A stretch of 64,000 nucleotides of DNA. It comes from Anaerocolumna xylanovorans DSM 12503. Lineage in GTDB: Bacteria; Bacillota; Clostridia; Lachnospirales; Lachnospiraceae. Shown here piece after piece: positions 8,313 through 19,000 of this stretch (position 1 is its first letter; every line of letters starts with the position of its first letter). Under the pieces are notes generated by a model, which made no database searches, had not been told where the DNA came from, and saw only the letters and a list, made by a program, of their open reading frames with translations. The stretch lies in contig NZ_FRFD01000003.1 of assembly GCF_900143645.1 (NCBI RefSeq), positions 496,001-560,000 of the forward strand. Direction: 5' to 3'. The translations under genes were made by a program, and so were the position numbers.

Positions 8313-9345
8313 GAAAGATCAAATGTATATAAAAAATATTTACTATATGCTTTCTTACGCCTATCAAACTTTACAGCAGCAGGATGCGGTTGATGTAGAG
8401 GCAGAAGCATTTGACAACATATATGATTTATTTGCTGCAATATTAGCAAAAGGTATTGGCAATCAGGTCAAAAGGGGACTTAGTAAGGAATATATCGAAA
8501 AAGCAGATGAGCTTAGTATTTTAAGGGGCAAAATTGATTTGACCAGTTCTATAAGAATGCGGACAATAAATAATAAAAGGTTAGTATGTATTTATGATGA
8601 GTTCTCGGAAGATATCTACGTGAACCGAATATTAAAGTCGGTTTCCTATGCGTTGATATGCAGGACTGATGTGAAAAGAGAAAATAAAGCGGCTTTGAAG
8701 CGTTTAATGTTTAGCTTTTCAGAAGTAGAGAAGATTGGTCTTTCGGAAATTACATGGAGTAAACTTAGGTATTACAGAAACAATGTATCATATAGGATGT
8801 TAATGAATATATGCTATTTAACGGTACAAGGCCTGTTGCTGACGAAGGATAACGGGAATTACAGGCTTGCTTCCTTTGAAGATGAACAGCAGATGCACCG
8901 GTTATATGAAAAATTTATTTTGGAATATTACAGGAAGTGGTTTCCCATGTATAAACCAGCATCGAAGCAGATACCCTGGGCAGTTGAGGGAGAAGAGGAT
9001 TTTTTACCGGTTATGCAATCGGATATCATGCTTACAGATGGTGATAAGACTTTAATTATTGATGCTAAATATTACTCAAAAGTAATGCAGAAGCGATATG
9101 ACAAACAAACCTTGCATTCAAATAATATGTATCAGATATTCACCTACGTTAAAAACCAAGACAGGAATATGACTGGTAAGGCTGCTGGTATGCTGTTGTA
9201 TGCAAAACTGGAGGAAGATATATATCTTCATAAGGATTACCGTATAAGCGGAAATAAAATCAGTGTAAGGACATTGGATTTGGGAACGGAGTTTAAAATC
9301 ATAGCAGAACAGCTTGATAAGATTGTAATTGATTATTTTGAATAA
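8305..9345 (+). CDS. McrC-type restriction endonuclease subunit
   Basis: 346 residues, overlapping the McrB-like gene by 8 bases, so the two are translated as a pair. The N-terminal two-thirds resembles the McrC scaffold that binds the ATPase ring (IKNIYYMLSYAYQ at the start is typical of the 5-methylcytosine-specific McrC family). The C-terminal PD-(D/E)xK nuclease core is visible as QSDIML near residue 239 and IDAKYY near residue 252, with Asp, Asp and Lys in the expected spacing. It is expected to cut DNA once the McrB ring has translocated to it. No methyltransferase gene lies beside it, consistent with a type IV, modification-dependent enzyme. Confidence in family is high. Confidence 0.92.
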   Translation: MNKKDQMYIKNIYYMLSYAYQTLQQQDAVDVEAEAFDNIYDLFAAILAKGIGNQVKRGLSKEYIEKADELSILRGKIDLTSSIRMRTINNKRLVCIYDEFSEDIYVNRILKSVSYALICRTDVKRENKAALKRLMFSFSEVEKIGLSEITWSKLRYYRNNVSYRMLMNICYLTVQGLLLTKDNGNYRLASFEDEQQMHRLYEKFILEYYRKWFPMYKPASKQIPWAVEGEEDFLPVMQSDIMLTDGDKTLIIDAKYYSKVMQKRYDKQTLHSNNMYQIFTYVKNQDRNMTGKAAGMLLYAKLEEDIYLHKDYRISGNKISVRTLDLGTEFKIIAEQLDKIVIDYFE

Positions 9346-9422
9346 AACCGTTCCATTTTATAAAAGCAACGGAATGCAGCAGGAACAAATACATCATTTC
9401 ACAGAGAACAGGAGAGGTCAGA

Positions 9423-10538
9423 ATGGATACGAATGTGCAGATAAAACCACCGGTAGAAGTGGAATATGAAGGGGAACTTAGGGCCATACGGGCAAATGAT
9501 AAGGCAAAAAAGCCTTTAAACTGGCAGATGTCACCACAGGCAGTAAAGACCTTTATTTTGGGAAGTAAGAATCCCATTGTTTTTGAAGGGAAGGAATATC
9601 ATATACAAAAGAAATACTTAGGGAACGATGCACTGGTGGAGCGCTGTATCGTGACCTTAGCCGGAAACAGAGGACTGATGTTAGTAGGAGAGCCGGGGAC
9701 CGCAAAAACTATGTTGTCAGAGCTTTTGTCGGCGGGCATCAGCGGAGTAAGCACTAATACCATTCAGGGAACGGCCGGAACAACGGAAGATATGATCAAG
9801 TATTCCTGGAATTATGCGCTGCTCCTGGCAAAGGGACCGGCCAGGGAGGCTTTGGTGCCTTCTCCCCTCTATATTGGTATGGAAAAAGGGATTATCACAA
9901 GGTTTGAGGAGATTACCAGAACTCCGGCGGAAATACAGGACAGCTTAATCAGTGTTTTAAGTGATAAGGTGTTAAATGTGCCGGAACTTAGGGAAGAAGG
10001 TTTCTTATTTGCCAGACAGGGCTTTAATGTTATCGGAACGGCCAATACCAGAGATAAGGGTGTCAATGAAATGAGCAGCGCCCTAAAGCGAAGATTTAAT
10101 TTTGAGACGGTATTTCCCATAAGGGAAGCTGCTTTGGAAAAGCAGATTATTATCAATGAAGTCAATAAGCTGGCAAAGGAAAGCAGCATAGAAAAAACAG
10201 CGGATGAAGATATTGCGGAATTACTGGCCTCTACCTATCATGAACTTAGGGAAGGGATATCCAGTATGGGGCATCAGATTGACAGGCCCTCTGCGGTTAT
10301 GAGCACGGCGGAAGCAGTTTCTGTGTATTATCAGACCATGCTGACCGGCTATTATTACGGAGACGGAACTCTTAGCACAGACTGCCTGGTTCAGAATCTG
10401 CTCGGAGCTGTTGCAAAGGAGAGCAGAGAGGATATTGAGAAGATAAAGGGATACTTTAATACGGTTATCCGGGATAAAGGAAATAAAGAGGGCGGAATAT
10501 GGATGAAATACTACGAAGCGAGGAAATGGATCAAATAG
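9423..10538 (+). CDS. MoxR-family AAA+ ATPase (YehL-like)
   Basis: 371 residues. Walker A GEPGTAKT lies near residue 90, Walker B FEEITRTPAEIQDSLISVL near residue 165, sensor 1 IGTANTRDKG and an arginine-finger segment ALKRRFNFE follow. These mark a MoxR/RavA-type ATPase, a class that acts as a chaperone or remodeller together with VWA-domain partners. GGAGAGG lies 5-8 bases before the ATG. It begins a run of six tightly spaced or overlapping genes (MoxR, DUF5682, VWA, SWIM, small, DUF4132) that matches in content the uncharacterised E. coli yehL-yehM-yehP-yehQ-yehI set. The VWA protein two genes on is its likely partner. Function of the whole set is not established. Confidence 0.9.
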   Translation: MDTNVQIKPPVEVEYEGELRAIRANDKAKKPLNWQMSPQAVKTFILGSKNPIVFEGKEYHIQKKYLGNDALVERCIVTLAGNRGLMLVGEPGTAKTMLSELLSAGISGVSTNTIQGTAGTTEDMIKYSWNYALLLAKGPAREALVPSPLYIGMEKGIITRFEEITRTPAEIQDSLISVLSDKVLNVPELREEGFLFARQGFNVIGTANTRDKGVNEMSSALKRRFNFETVFPIREAALEKQIIINEVNKLAKESSIEKTADEDIAELLASTYHELREGISSMGHQIDRPSAVMSTAEAVSVYYQTMLTGYYYGDGTLSTDCLVQNLLGAVAKESREDIEKIKGYFNTVIRDKGNKEGGIWMKYYEARKWIK

Positions 10539-12889
10539 AGGAAGTATTTGCAGGAGCTTTTTCCTATGACGGCCGGGCAGTGTATTTTCCAGTCAGACAC
10601 CACAGCCCTGCCTGTGCTTACCATCTAAAAAAGGTCATAGAAGGATACGATCCGGACTGCATTCTGGTGGAAGGACCGGTAAATGCAAATGAACTTCTTG
10701 AGATTATGACACAGGAAGATACCAGGGCCCCCATAGCCATTTATTATTCCTACAGGGATACAAAGGGCTATGTAAGTGAGGAGAAGGAAGACTACAAATG
10801 TTATTATCCTTTTCTGGATTATTCCCCGGAGCTTGTGGCGGTAAGAGAGGGGATGAAAAGAGGGGTGCCGGTGGAATTTATCGACCTTCCTTACCGTGAG
10901 ATGCTAATAGCCTCCGAAAAGGGACGAGGGCTCTTAAAGCCAGAGGAAAAAAATAATTACAACGATGATTATCTGTTATCAAGGAATAAATATATAGAGC
11001 AGCTTGTAGCCAAAGCAGGTCTTAGAAGCTTTGATGAATTATGGGAAAAATACTTTGAAATAAACGGAATGCAGGAGAGCAGCAGCCAGTTTGTGAGACA
11101 TATGCTGGCGTATTGCGTTCTTTCAAGGCACCATTCCAAAGAGGCGGACCTGGAAGCGGAAGGGTGCTTAAGCCGGGAAGCATATATGGCGGAAAGAATT
11201 CGGAAAAAGGAGAAAGAGTATAAAAAGCTTCTGATTGTAACAGGAGGCTTTCATACGCCAGCTCTTGTAAAGCTCTCCAGGGATAAGAATTCTCCTAAGG
11301 AATATCCCCTCCATGCAGTAGAAAAAGGGTCTGAGGGCACTTATCTGATGGCTTATTCCATGGAAGCCTGCGACAGCTTAAACGGTTATGCCAGCGGTAT
11401 GCCCTATCCGGGATATTATCAGGATATTTATGAAGAGGCAGAAAAGCAAAATCCAAAGGCCTTTGAGGAAACGGCCTTAAAGTACCTTGTTGCAACCGGC
11501 GGTGCAATAAGAAAAAAAGAAGGAGGACTGTCTGCCTACGATGAAATCTGTGCCTATTCCATGCTTATGGGGTTAGCTTCCCTGCGGGGAAAAGAGACAC
11601 CGGGTATCTATGAGCTTTTTGACAGTGTGCTGTCCTGCTTTGTGAAAGGGGAATATGGCCCTTCTACAGAGATGCCTCTCCGGATTCTGAAGGAGAAGCT
11701 GACTGGAAACGGCGTTGGCAGTCTGTGCAAAAATGCCGGTACTCCTCCTATTGTGCAGGATTTTGAAAAACGGTGTCAGGAGTTTAAGCTAAATATTCGT
11801 CAGACTCTGCCTTCGGAAGTAACCCTTGAGATATTTGCATCGGATAGACACCGTGCCATTAGTAAATTCTTTTACCAGATGGAATTTCTGAATACGGGGT
11901 TCGCAGTTAAAACGAAGGGGCCCAATCTTCGGACCAAGAGAGATAAGAATCTGATTCGGGAAATATGGAAATATAAATGGAGCAGTCAGGTAGTGGCGGC
12001 TCTTATTGACGTATCCGTATCCGGAGCCAGTATAGCGGAAGCCTGTACGACCATTGCCGTGAAGAAGATGAAGGAGGAAATGAACAGCAGGGAAGGAACT
12101 CTTCTTTTGACACAGATGTATGAAATGGGCATGAAGGAGCAGCTTCCCGGGATTTTATACCGGATGGAGGGTATCCTCTGTAACGATGGGGACTTCTTTT
12201 CTTTAGTAGAGGCTTTGTCAGGGCTTATTATGCTGGAAGAGCAGAATAGACTGTACCGGACGGAGTTTGAATTTAAAGGACTTATTGGCAGTGCAGGTGA
12301 CAGGATAATCTTTCTTCTTCCCCTTATGTCAGGATTAAAGGAAGAGGATATACTACCTGCAATGACGGCACTGAAAACACTGTATCAGCTGATACAAAGG
12401 GAAGAATATAGGGAGAGACAGGAGCTGTTTTATGAAGCACTTAAGAAGCTGTTGCAGGAAGAGGTACAGGCTGGACTGGAGGGCTGTATCAGAGGGATTC
12501 TTTACGGCAGCGGACTTAGTGAAGTTTCAGAAATTGAGAGGGTCTGCTATGGCTATATGGCAGGGACTCATGAGAAGCTTATATCAGGAGCAAAGCTGTT
12601 TAGGGGATTATTCTTTACTGCCAGAGATTTGGTGTTTGTGGGAGATTCCTTTATTACAATGATAGATTCCTTTTTGGAAAAACTTTCAGAGGAAGACTTT
12701 ATGGCAATCCTGCCGGAACTTCGCATGGCATTTGGTTATTTTACACCGAGGGAAATTGATGAGATTGCAAGGAAAGCAGCAGTGCATCATGGAATAGAAG
12801 GAAAGGAACTGTTAGCTTTACAGGAAATCTCACCTTTCATTTATAAATATGGCAAAGAGCTTAATGATACCATATTAGAGAAAATGTAA
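10499..12889 (+). CDS. DUF5682 family protein (YehM-like)
   Basis: 796 residues, overlapping the end of the MoxR gene by 40 bases; the start at 10499 is preferred because GAGGGCGG lies just upstream, though an ATG at 10529 is possible. The N-terminus has the family-typical stretch VYFPVRHHSPACAYHLKK and ILVEGPVNANELL, which recalls TraB/PrgY-like or EreA-like folds with paired histidines, and a later histidine cluster (VTGGFHTPALVKL). The rest is long, mostly helical and repeat-like. No ATPase or nuclease motif was found. It is a constant partner of MoxR, VWA and SWIM proteins, so it probably works in the same complex. The biochemical role is unknown. Confidence 0.85.
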   Translation: MDEILRSEEMDQIEEVFAGAFSYDGRAVYFPVRHHSPACAYHLKKVIEGYDPDCILVEGPVNANELLEIMTQEDTRAPIAIYYSYRDTKGYVSEEKEDYKCYYPFLDYSPELVAVREGMKRGVPVEFIDLPYREMLIASEKGRGLLKPEEKNNYNDDYLLSRNKYIEQLVAKAGLRSFDELWEKYFEINGMQESSSQFVRHMLAYCVLSRHHSKEADLEAEGCLSREAYMAERIRKKEKEYKKLLIVTGGFHTPALVKLSRDKNSPKEYPLHAVEKGSEGTYLMAYSMEACDSLNGYASGMPYPGYYQDIYEEAEKQNPKAFEETALKYLVATGGAIRKKEGGLSAYDEICAYSMLMGLASLRGKETPGIYELFDSVLSCFVKGEYGPSTEMPLRILKEKLTGNGVGSLCKNAGTPPIVQDFEKRCQEFKLNIRQTLPSEVTLEIFASDRHRAISKFFYQMEFLNTGFAVKTKGPNLRTKRDKNLIREIWKYKWSSQVVAALIDVSVSGASIAEACTTIAVKKMKEEMNSREGTLLLTQMYEMGMKEQLPGILYRMEGILCNDGDFFSLVEALSGLIMLEEQNRLYRTEFEFKGLIGSAGDRIIFLLPLMSGLKEEDILPAMTALKTLYQLIQREEYRERQELFYEALKKLLQEEVQAGLEGCIRGILYGSGLSEVSEIERVCYGYMAGTHEKLISGAKLFRGLFFTARDLVFVGDSFITMIDSFLEKLSEEDFMAILPELRMAFGYFTPREIDEIARKAAVHHGIEGKELLALQEISPFIYKYGKELNDTILEKM

Positions 12890-12918
12890 CAGCTTGTTAG
12901 GGCGTAAAGGCAGGTGAA

Positions 12919-14043
12919 ATGATGGCAGACCATACGGGACAATTGAACAAATGGCGGCTTCTTTTGGGAAAGTATGCCAAAGAACATATTTCTTTTGAAG
13001 GGGCAGACCTTCATTATATGGATATGGAGGAATTGCTGGATTATCTATATGAAAGGGAATATGGGGAAGATTCGGGAGTTCGCAAAGAAGGCGGCAGCGG
13101 AGACAGTAATTTAACGGTATCTGACTGGCTGAACAAGATCAGAGAGTTATTTCCAAAGGAAACGGTTGAAATCCTGGAACGCCATGCTCTGGAAAATTAC
13201 GGGATGTCCGAGCTGTTAACCGACAAAGAAGTATTGGAAAAGCTGGAACCCAATCGGGAATTGTTAAAAACCATCCTTCAGTTAAAGTCTCTGATGAAGG
13301 GGGAGGTTCTTGAGACAGCGCGTAGAATTGTGAAAAAAGTAGCGGATGAGCTAATGAAGAAATTGGAACAGGATATGAAAAAAAGCCTGCTTGGAAGGCT
13401 GGACCGCTCAAAGGCCAGCCATGTGCCATCCATCCGTAATCTCGATATCAAAAAAACTATATCTGCAAATCTAAAGAATTATGACATGGAAAGTAAACAG
13501 CTGGTGCTTAAGAGGATTTATTTTAATTCCAGAGTAAAGAAATACCACACCTGGCGGATTATTCTGGCTGTGGATGAGAGCGGCTCCATGCTGGATTCGG
13601 TGATTCACAGTGCGGTGATGGCAGGTATCTTTGCCAGGCTTCCCATGCTGGATACCAGACTGGTTATCTTTGATACCAATGTGGTGGATTTAAGCGGCTA
13701 TATTGAAGACCCTGTGGAAACGCTTATGAGTGTCCAACTGGGTGGCGGAACCGATATTGCGGGGGCACTGGCTTATTGTGAAGGGTTGATTGATAACCCC
13801 AGCCGGACAATGGTAGTACTCATATCGGACCTCTATGAAGGAGGAGGCTACCAAAGGCTTTATTCTGTAGGTAAAGGGATAATTGAAGCCGGTGCAAAGT
13901 TAATTGCGCTTACTTCTCTTGATATGGAGGCTAACCCCAACTATGACCGGAATGCGGCGGCTCATCTGGCAAGTCTTGGTGCCCATGTTGCAGCCATGAC
14001 TCCGGAAGGGCTTGCAGACTGGGTGGGGAGGATAATCGGATGA
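12919..14043 (+). CDS. VWA (von Willebrand factor A, CoxE-like) domain protein (YehP-like)
   Basis: 374 residues. The N-terminal half is helical and charged; the C-terminal half (about 205-374) is a VWA domain with a complete metal-ion-dependent adhesion site: LAVDESGSM (Asp-x-Ser-x-Ser, near residue 218), the Thr in GGGTDIAGAL and the Asp in LISDLYEGG. VWA proteins of this class bind MoxR ATPases and pass their remodelling activity to targets. The gene starts with ATG-ATG at 12919 and its end overlaps the SWIM gene by four bases (ATGA), showing translational coupling. Cytoplasmic: no signal peptide. Confidence 0.9.
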   Translation: MMADHTGQLNKWRLLLGKYAKEHISFEGADLHYMDMEELLDYLYEREYGEDSGVRKEGGSGDSNLTVSDWLNKIRELFPKETVEILERHALENYGMSELLTDKEVLEKLEPNRELLKTILQLKSLMKGEVLETARRIVKKVADELMKKLEQDMKKSLLGRLDRSKASHVPSIRNLDIKKTISANLKNYDMESKQLVLKRIYFNSRVKKYHTWRIILAVDESGSMLDSVIHSAVMAGIFARLPMLDTRLVIFDTNVVDLSGYIEDPVETLMSVQLGGGTDIAGALAYCEGLIDNPSRTMVVLISDLYEGGGYQRLYSVGKGIIEAGAKLIALTSLDMEANPNYDRNAAAHLASLGAHVAAMTPEGLADWVGRIIG

Positions 14044-15692
14044 GTGAATGGAAGAAATTATTGCAGGGTGTCAGTGAAGAATATCTGACAGGGCTGACCA
14101 ATAAAGGGATTGTAAAAAGGGCCTTAAAGGATTTAGAGCAAGCCAAATTAAGCCTGAAGGAGGAAGAAAACTGCCTTACGGTACAGGTGGAGGATGCTGT
14201 CTGCACTCTGGTATTTCCCTTAGGAGAGAGTAAATGCAGCTGCCCGTCCAGAAGTATATGCAAGCATATCATAATGGCTGCCTTATTTGCTAAGAATCAG
14301 TATGCTAAGAAGCAATATTCCGGTGAAGAAGATGAAAAAGAGGAAGCAGAAGAAGGCTTAGCCTCTGTTTTAGAGTATCCTCTGGCAAAACTAAAAAGAA
14401 CTATAGGAGATAAAAGGCTGCAAAGCCTGTACCATGCTTTTAGCCAGGGAACGGGGCCGGAGATTGCAGAAGGCGATATTGTTACGGTTTCCTTTGCGGA
14501 TACCGGAATAACGGTCCGCCTGCTGGAGCCGGTAGAATATTCGTCTTGCAGCTGCCATAAAAAGGACTTTTGCCAGCATAAAGCAGAAGCCGTTCTTTCA
14601 TACCAAATACATGCCGGAAAATTAACAGTAGAGGATCTGCTGCCGGAGTTAGAGGAGAATAATACCCTTTGCGGGGATGAAATAAAGGAATTCGGTAAAG
14701 ATTTAAAGAATTTTCTGGGAGAGCAGTTGAGTGCCGGGCTTGCAAGAAGTTCGGCTGCGGTAATGGATTCCCTGGAGCGGCTGGCTATTATCAGCCATAA
14801 CTATAAGCTGCCGGACTTTGAAAGGGATTTAAGGGCGCTGGGCGGAGAATACCAGCTGTATTTTAAGCGGACAGCTTCCTTTCAGATAAGCTGGCTGCTG
14901 CACAAGCTATGCAGCCTGTACCGGAAAGCAGAAGCACTGGAAATGGCCCGGACAAAGGAAGAAATGGCAGGGCTTGCAGGAGAATTCCGTACGGAATATC
15001 TCCCATGTCCGCCCATGAAGCTGTCTGGAATGGGACAAAGGGAATTTGTCAGCAAGGCAGGCTATGAGGGAGAAATTTACTATTTTCTAAACGAAGATAC
15101 TTTGGTATGGTACACCTATACCAATGCAAGACCGGTTTTTTATGAAAATGAAAAAAGAAGGGTACCTACTGAGAGTTCAAAAGCTCCCTGGGGACTTTTC
15201 TGCAAGCTGGAGGAGTTTGCAGAGGCCAGACTTCTTTTATATGACGGAAAGACTTCCAAAGACCACAGACTGTCTGCCACAGCACAGGCAAAAGCAGAGT
15301 ATCTGGGAAAACGCAGGCTGATAAAAGAAAATCTAAAGGGCCAGTATTTTGAGGATTTTAAGCAGCTGTTTGAAGAGCGCCTGGCAGATTCCTGGCAGCA
15401 GGAGAACGAAGAGGAGAAACTTGTTCTCATAAAACCGGCTTATATAAAAAATACATCCTTTGACAGTATTAATCAGCAATATTCCATGGAGCTGTACGAC
15501 AGGGAAAATCAGAGAATTATCCTGGAAGTTTCCTATTCAAAAACAGAACATTATACCATACGCTTTCTGGAGCGCCTGGCAAAAAGAATCGGCCAGGGGG
15601 ATATGGCAGTTCCCTGTTTCTTTGGTTCGCTTTATGTAAAGGATGCTGCTATGAGGCTGTATCCCATCAATTATTATGAAGATATGGAGTAG
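14040..15692 (+). CDS. SWIM zinc-finger domain protein (YehQ-like)
   Basis: 550 residues, start overlapping the VWA stop (ATGA). A SWIM zinc finger of the CxCx(n)CxH form is seen near residues 65-75 (CSCPSRSICKH), and a second, similar cluster occurs near residues 172-182 (CSCHKKDFCQH). SWIM fingers bind DNA or protein and are common in chromatin and mobile-element proteins. The C-terminal 350 residues have no motif I recognise. The gene belongs to the MoxR-VWA operon and its product is probably a target-recognition or adaptor subunit. Having two SWIM-like clusters in one chain is worth noting. Confidence 0.87.
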   Translation: MSEWKKLLQGVSEEYLTGLTNKGIVKRALKDLEQAKLSLKEEENCLTVQVEDAVCTLVFPLGESKCSCPSRSICKHIIMAALFAKNQYAKKQYSGEEDEKEEAEEGLASVLEYPLAKLKRTIGDKRLQSLYHAFSQGTGPEIAEGDIVTVSFADTGITVRLLEPVEYSSCSCHKKDFCQHKAEAVLSYQIHAGKLTVEDLLPELEENNTLCGDEIKEFGKDLKNFLGEQLSAGLARSSAAVMDSLERLAIISHNYKLPDFERDLRALGGEYQLYFKRTASFQISWLLHKLCSLYRKAEALEMARTKEEMAGLAGEFRTEYLPCPPMKLSGMGQREFVSKAGYEGEIYYFLNEDTLVWYTYTNARPVFYENEKRRVPTESSKAPWGLFCKLEEFAEARLLLYDGKTSKDHRLSATAQAKAEYLGKRRLIKENLKGQYFEDFKQLFEERLADSWQQENEEEKLVLIKPAYIKNTSFDSINQQYSMELYDRENQRIILEVSYSKTEHYTIRFLERLAKRIGQGDMAVPCFFGSLYVKDAAMRLYPINYYEDME

Positions 15693-15728
15693 AAAAGACA
15701 GAGGAATAGTCAAGACAGGAGGAATTAA

Positions 15729-16037
15729 GTGGAGGAAAAGGAATACTTAATGAGAGTTATTAGGGAGGTTGGCAGGCTGCTTTCGGAAGTTTTTACCAGT
15801 GGATTCATATCCGCTCATGAAGGAACCATAGCGGAAATGGAGAAGCTGTCAAAAACCTGCGTACAGTGCGGACTTACCTTTGCAGGAGAGAGACTGAAGG
15901 AACTGGCGGAAGAAATAGAGGCGAACAGGCACCGGATGTCTGCGGAGCCTGACCGGGCGGCGGATATATTCTGCAGTCTGGAGCAGTATATATCACTATG
16001 TGAGAAGAAGCTGGCACTGGATTGTATGGCTATATAA
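15729..16037 (+). CDS. Small uncharacterised protein of the MoxR-VWA operon, 102 residues
   Basis: The GTG at 15729 is the start: AGGAGG at 15717-15722 lies six bases before it. The product is an acidic helical protein (MEEKEYLMRVIREVGRLL...) with a few cysteines (TCVQCG, two at the C-terminus) that do not form a recognised metal site. No membrane segment. It sits between the SWIM and DUF4132 genes with 36 and 22 bases on either side, so it is almost certainly co-translated with them; it may be a small structural or adaptor subunit. I do not recognise a family. Confidence 0.75.
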   Translation: MEEKEYLMRVIREVGRLLSEVFTSGFISAHEGTIAEMEKLSKTCVQCGLTFAGERLKELAEEIEANRHRMSAEPDRAADIFCSLEQYISLCEKKLALDCMAI

Positions 16038-16059
16038 AATACTGACAGGAGGAAGGAAA

Positions 16060-19000
16060 TTGAAAAATCAGAATGAATTGCAGTTGGAAAAAATGCTTGA
16101 GGTACTAAGAGGGTTTGGTCTAAGTTCCGATTTGGTTGATACGGCAGAAAAATACCTGTCAGAGGGAAAGAAGGAACTTTTGCGCGGATTTCCCAAGCAG
16201 GATTTATCAAAGATTAAAAAAGAAGAGCAAGAGGCTTCCAGGCAGATGTTTTCAGGACTGCTTAAAAGGAACAGGATGGAGGAAGCTCTGCGGCTTTTTC
16301 ATATTGTCTTCCAGATAGGAGGTTCTACCAGCTCCTATGTATTTCCGATTCTGGAAATACGCTATAATTTCATAGAAAATGAATTTATAAAGCAGATCGA
16401 GGCTTATCAGGCAGTGACGCTGTATGCAGAGGGAATTGCCTATGAAGTCTATCAGCTTAGAAGATTGACAGTTGAAAACATCTTAAAACTTGCCGGTAAC
16501 CGAAAGGAAGTACTTGTAGAGGCTATTGACAAGTGGCAGAGCCAGTACGATAACGGCAAAATGGTGGTATATACCGCATATTTTTCCCTGTTGAAGAAAG
16601 AAGAGCCAAAGAGCGAAGAGAAAAAGGGTATCTTAAAAGGATTGGCTGATGCTCTTTTGGGAAAGGGAAGCGGATATGTGTATGCACCCGAAACAGGTAA
16701 GTATGTTCAGGATTTCGAAAAGAGCGTTCTGGCAAGCAGCGGCAGTCTGCTGTCCGTCGGTGAGGCAGAGATGAAAGAGATACTAGACTACATTGCAGCG
16801 GATAAGGATGGAAGCCGTTCCCTTTCAGAGAATGCAGCCCTGCTCTTTCAAAAGCATCCCATGGATAAATATCTGTTAAAGCTGTTAGCTGGGGGAATTA
16901 ATATCCATTATGATTTGTCCCGCCGTTTGCAGAGCTTTTTGAAATTATGTGCCTTTGGAAATACAGAGGACACTTTGAATGCGGTATACGAGTTTATGGA
17001 TAAAGAGAATGGAGAGTATTGGAATGGGAAGCTTAAGGCGGATTTGAAGCTTGAGACCGTTCCCTATATTATCTGGTGCGGCGGTAAAAAAATAAAAGCG
17101 GCCCTGTATTATGAAATTGAGAATGATTTTGAAGCCTATGGCAAGGCAGTGGAACAGGCTCCCTTAGAAGTTCAGGCGGAACTCTTGGAGGCTATCAAAA
17201 TACGGTACCCAAAACAGTATGAAAAGCTATCCTCCGGCTCGGAATCAGAACTGCAAAGAAAAATTGCAGAGAGTATTCTTCCGCAGGGCAATGCAAGAGC
17301 TGCAGTTAAGGGTTTTCTTATGGAAAATGAAGCGGTTGAAAGTCTGTACGCTTATGCAAAGGAATTACAAAATCAAAGAAGTTATTATTCCCGTGTGGGA
17401 AAGACTATAGAGCAATACAGGAAGGCAAAGGGGTGTGACAGCTTTTATAAACGCTGCATGACATATCTGTCCTTTACAGAGATGGGATACTTTTTCTTTC
17501 AGGGTTTTACAGCGGATGAAGGGGAAGGGTACCGCCAAAAGGAGATAGCAGAGCTGTTTCAGATATGGGAGGAGACAGGGCTCGGTGTTTTATACCAGCT
17601 GAATGCGGCAGAGGTCATTTATGAGGGCATTTATACTGAAAATAAAACAGCATCCTTTTTAGAACATGTGGTTTCTGTTTTTACAAAGTATTTGGAACTA
17701 AAAGAAGAGGAAACCCTAAAAGCATTCGAAATGGCAGGCTCTACCGGAAGGTTTATAGGAATCTGTACCTTGGGAGCAAATGGCAAGCGCTATAAGGATA
17801 ATCTTATGAAAGCATTTTCGGATACCTCCAAGCTGGTGACAGACCGCTTGGTTGAGATTGTGGCAGCCCATGAGGAATGGGAAGAGGAAGTACTTGGTAA
17901 ATTAAAATCCAAAAAATCGGCGGAAAGAGAAGCAGCACTTCTTGTCCTTACAAGATGGGAAAAGGACTATAAGACGGTTCTGGAAGAAGCACTGGCAGCC
18001 GAAAAAAGTAAAAAACTGCAGGATATGCTTAAAAGCCTTTTAAGCCTGGAAGGAAATATAAGGGAAACAGGTCCCGCTACGGCAGAAGCCTATATCAAGG
18101 AAGTGCATAAGGGCGGCAGAAAAAAGGGAATCCAATGGGCTTATGAGACACCTTTTACAGCAGTGCATATGGAAGAGGGAACAGAAGTGGCGGAAGAATA
18201 TATGCAGGCGATTCTGCTTGCCTACTATTGTTTAGCTGTTCCTGGAGTAAACAAGGAAGTACTGATTTTAACAGAGCCCCTAAACAAGAAGGAGCTTGCC
18301 CTTTATGTAAATGAATTGTTTGATAAATGGATGGAAGCCGGAGCGGAGGCGAAGAAGAAATGGGTTCTTTATGCGGCGGCCATTCACGGCGGTTCCGAAA
18401 TTGTCTATAAACTTCAGCATAATATTAACCAGTGGCCTGTGAACGCAAGAGGCGCTATTGCGGCAGAAGCAGTGAAAGCTCTGGCTTTAAATGATACCCC
18501 TTCGGCCCTGCTGGTTGTTGACAGTATATCAAGAAAATTCAAATTCAAGCAGATTAAGACAGCGGCGATGGAAGCTCTTGACTTTGCTGCACAGCAGCTT
18601 GGACTTACCACAGAGGAACTGGCGGATAGAATCGTACCGGACCTTGGATTTAACGAAGAGATGCAGAGAATCTTTGATTATGGGGAAAGACGCTTTTTTG
18701 TATACATTACACCGGCATTGGAGATTGAGATACGGGATGAAAATGACAAAAAACTTAAAAATATTCCTTCCCCCGGTAAAAAGGATGATGAAGCAAAGGC
18801 ACAGGCAGCTCTGGAAGAATTCAAGTTACTAAAGAAACAGATGAAAGCAGCAGTTGCAAACCAGAAGCTTCGTTTGGATTTAGCGTTATCCGTTGAAAGA
18901 AAGTGGGATATAGCAGGCTGGAAAAATCTTTTTGTAAAAAATCCCATTATGCACCAATTCGCTATCGGTTTGATCTGGGGATACTATCAGGAGGATAAGC

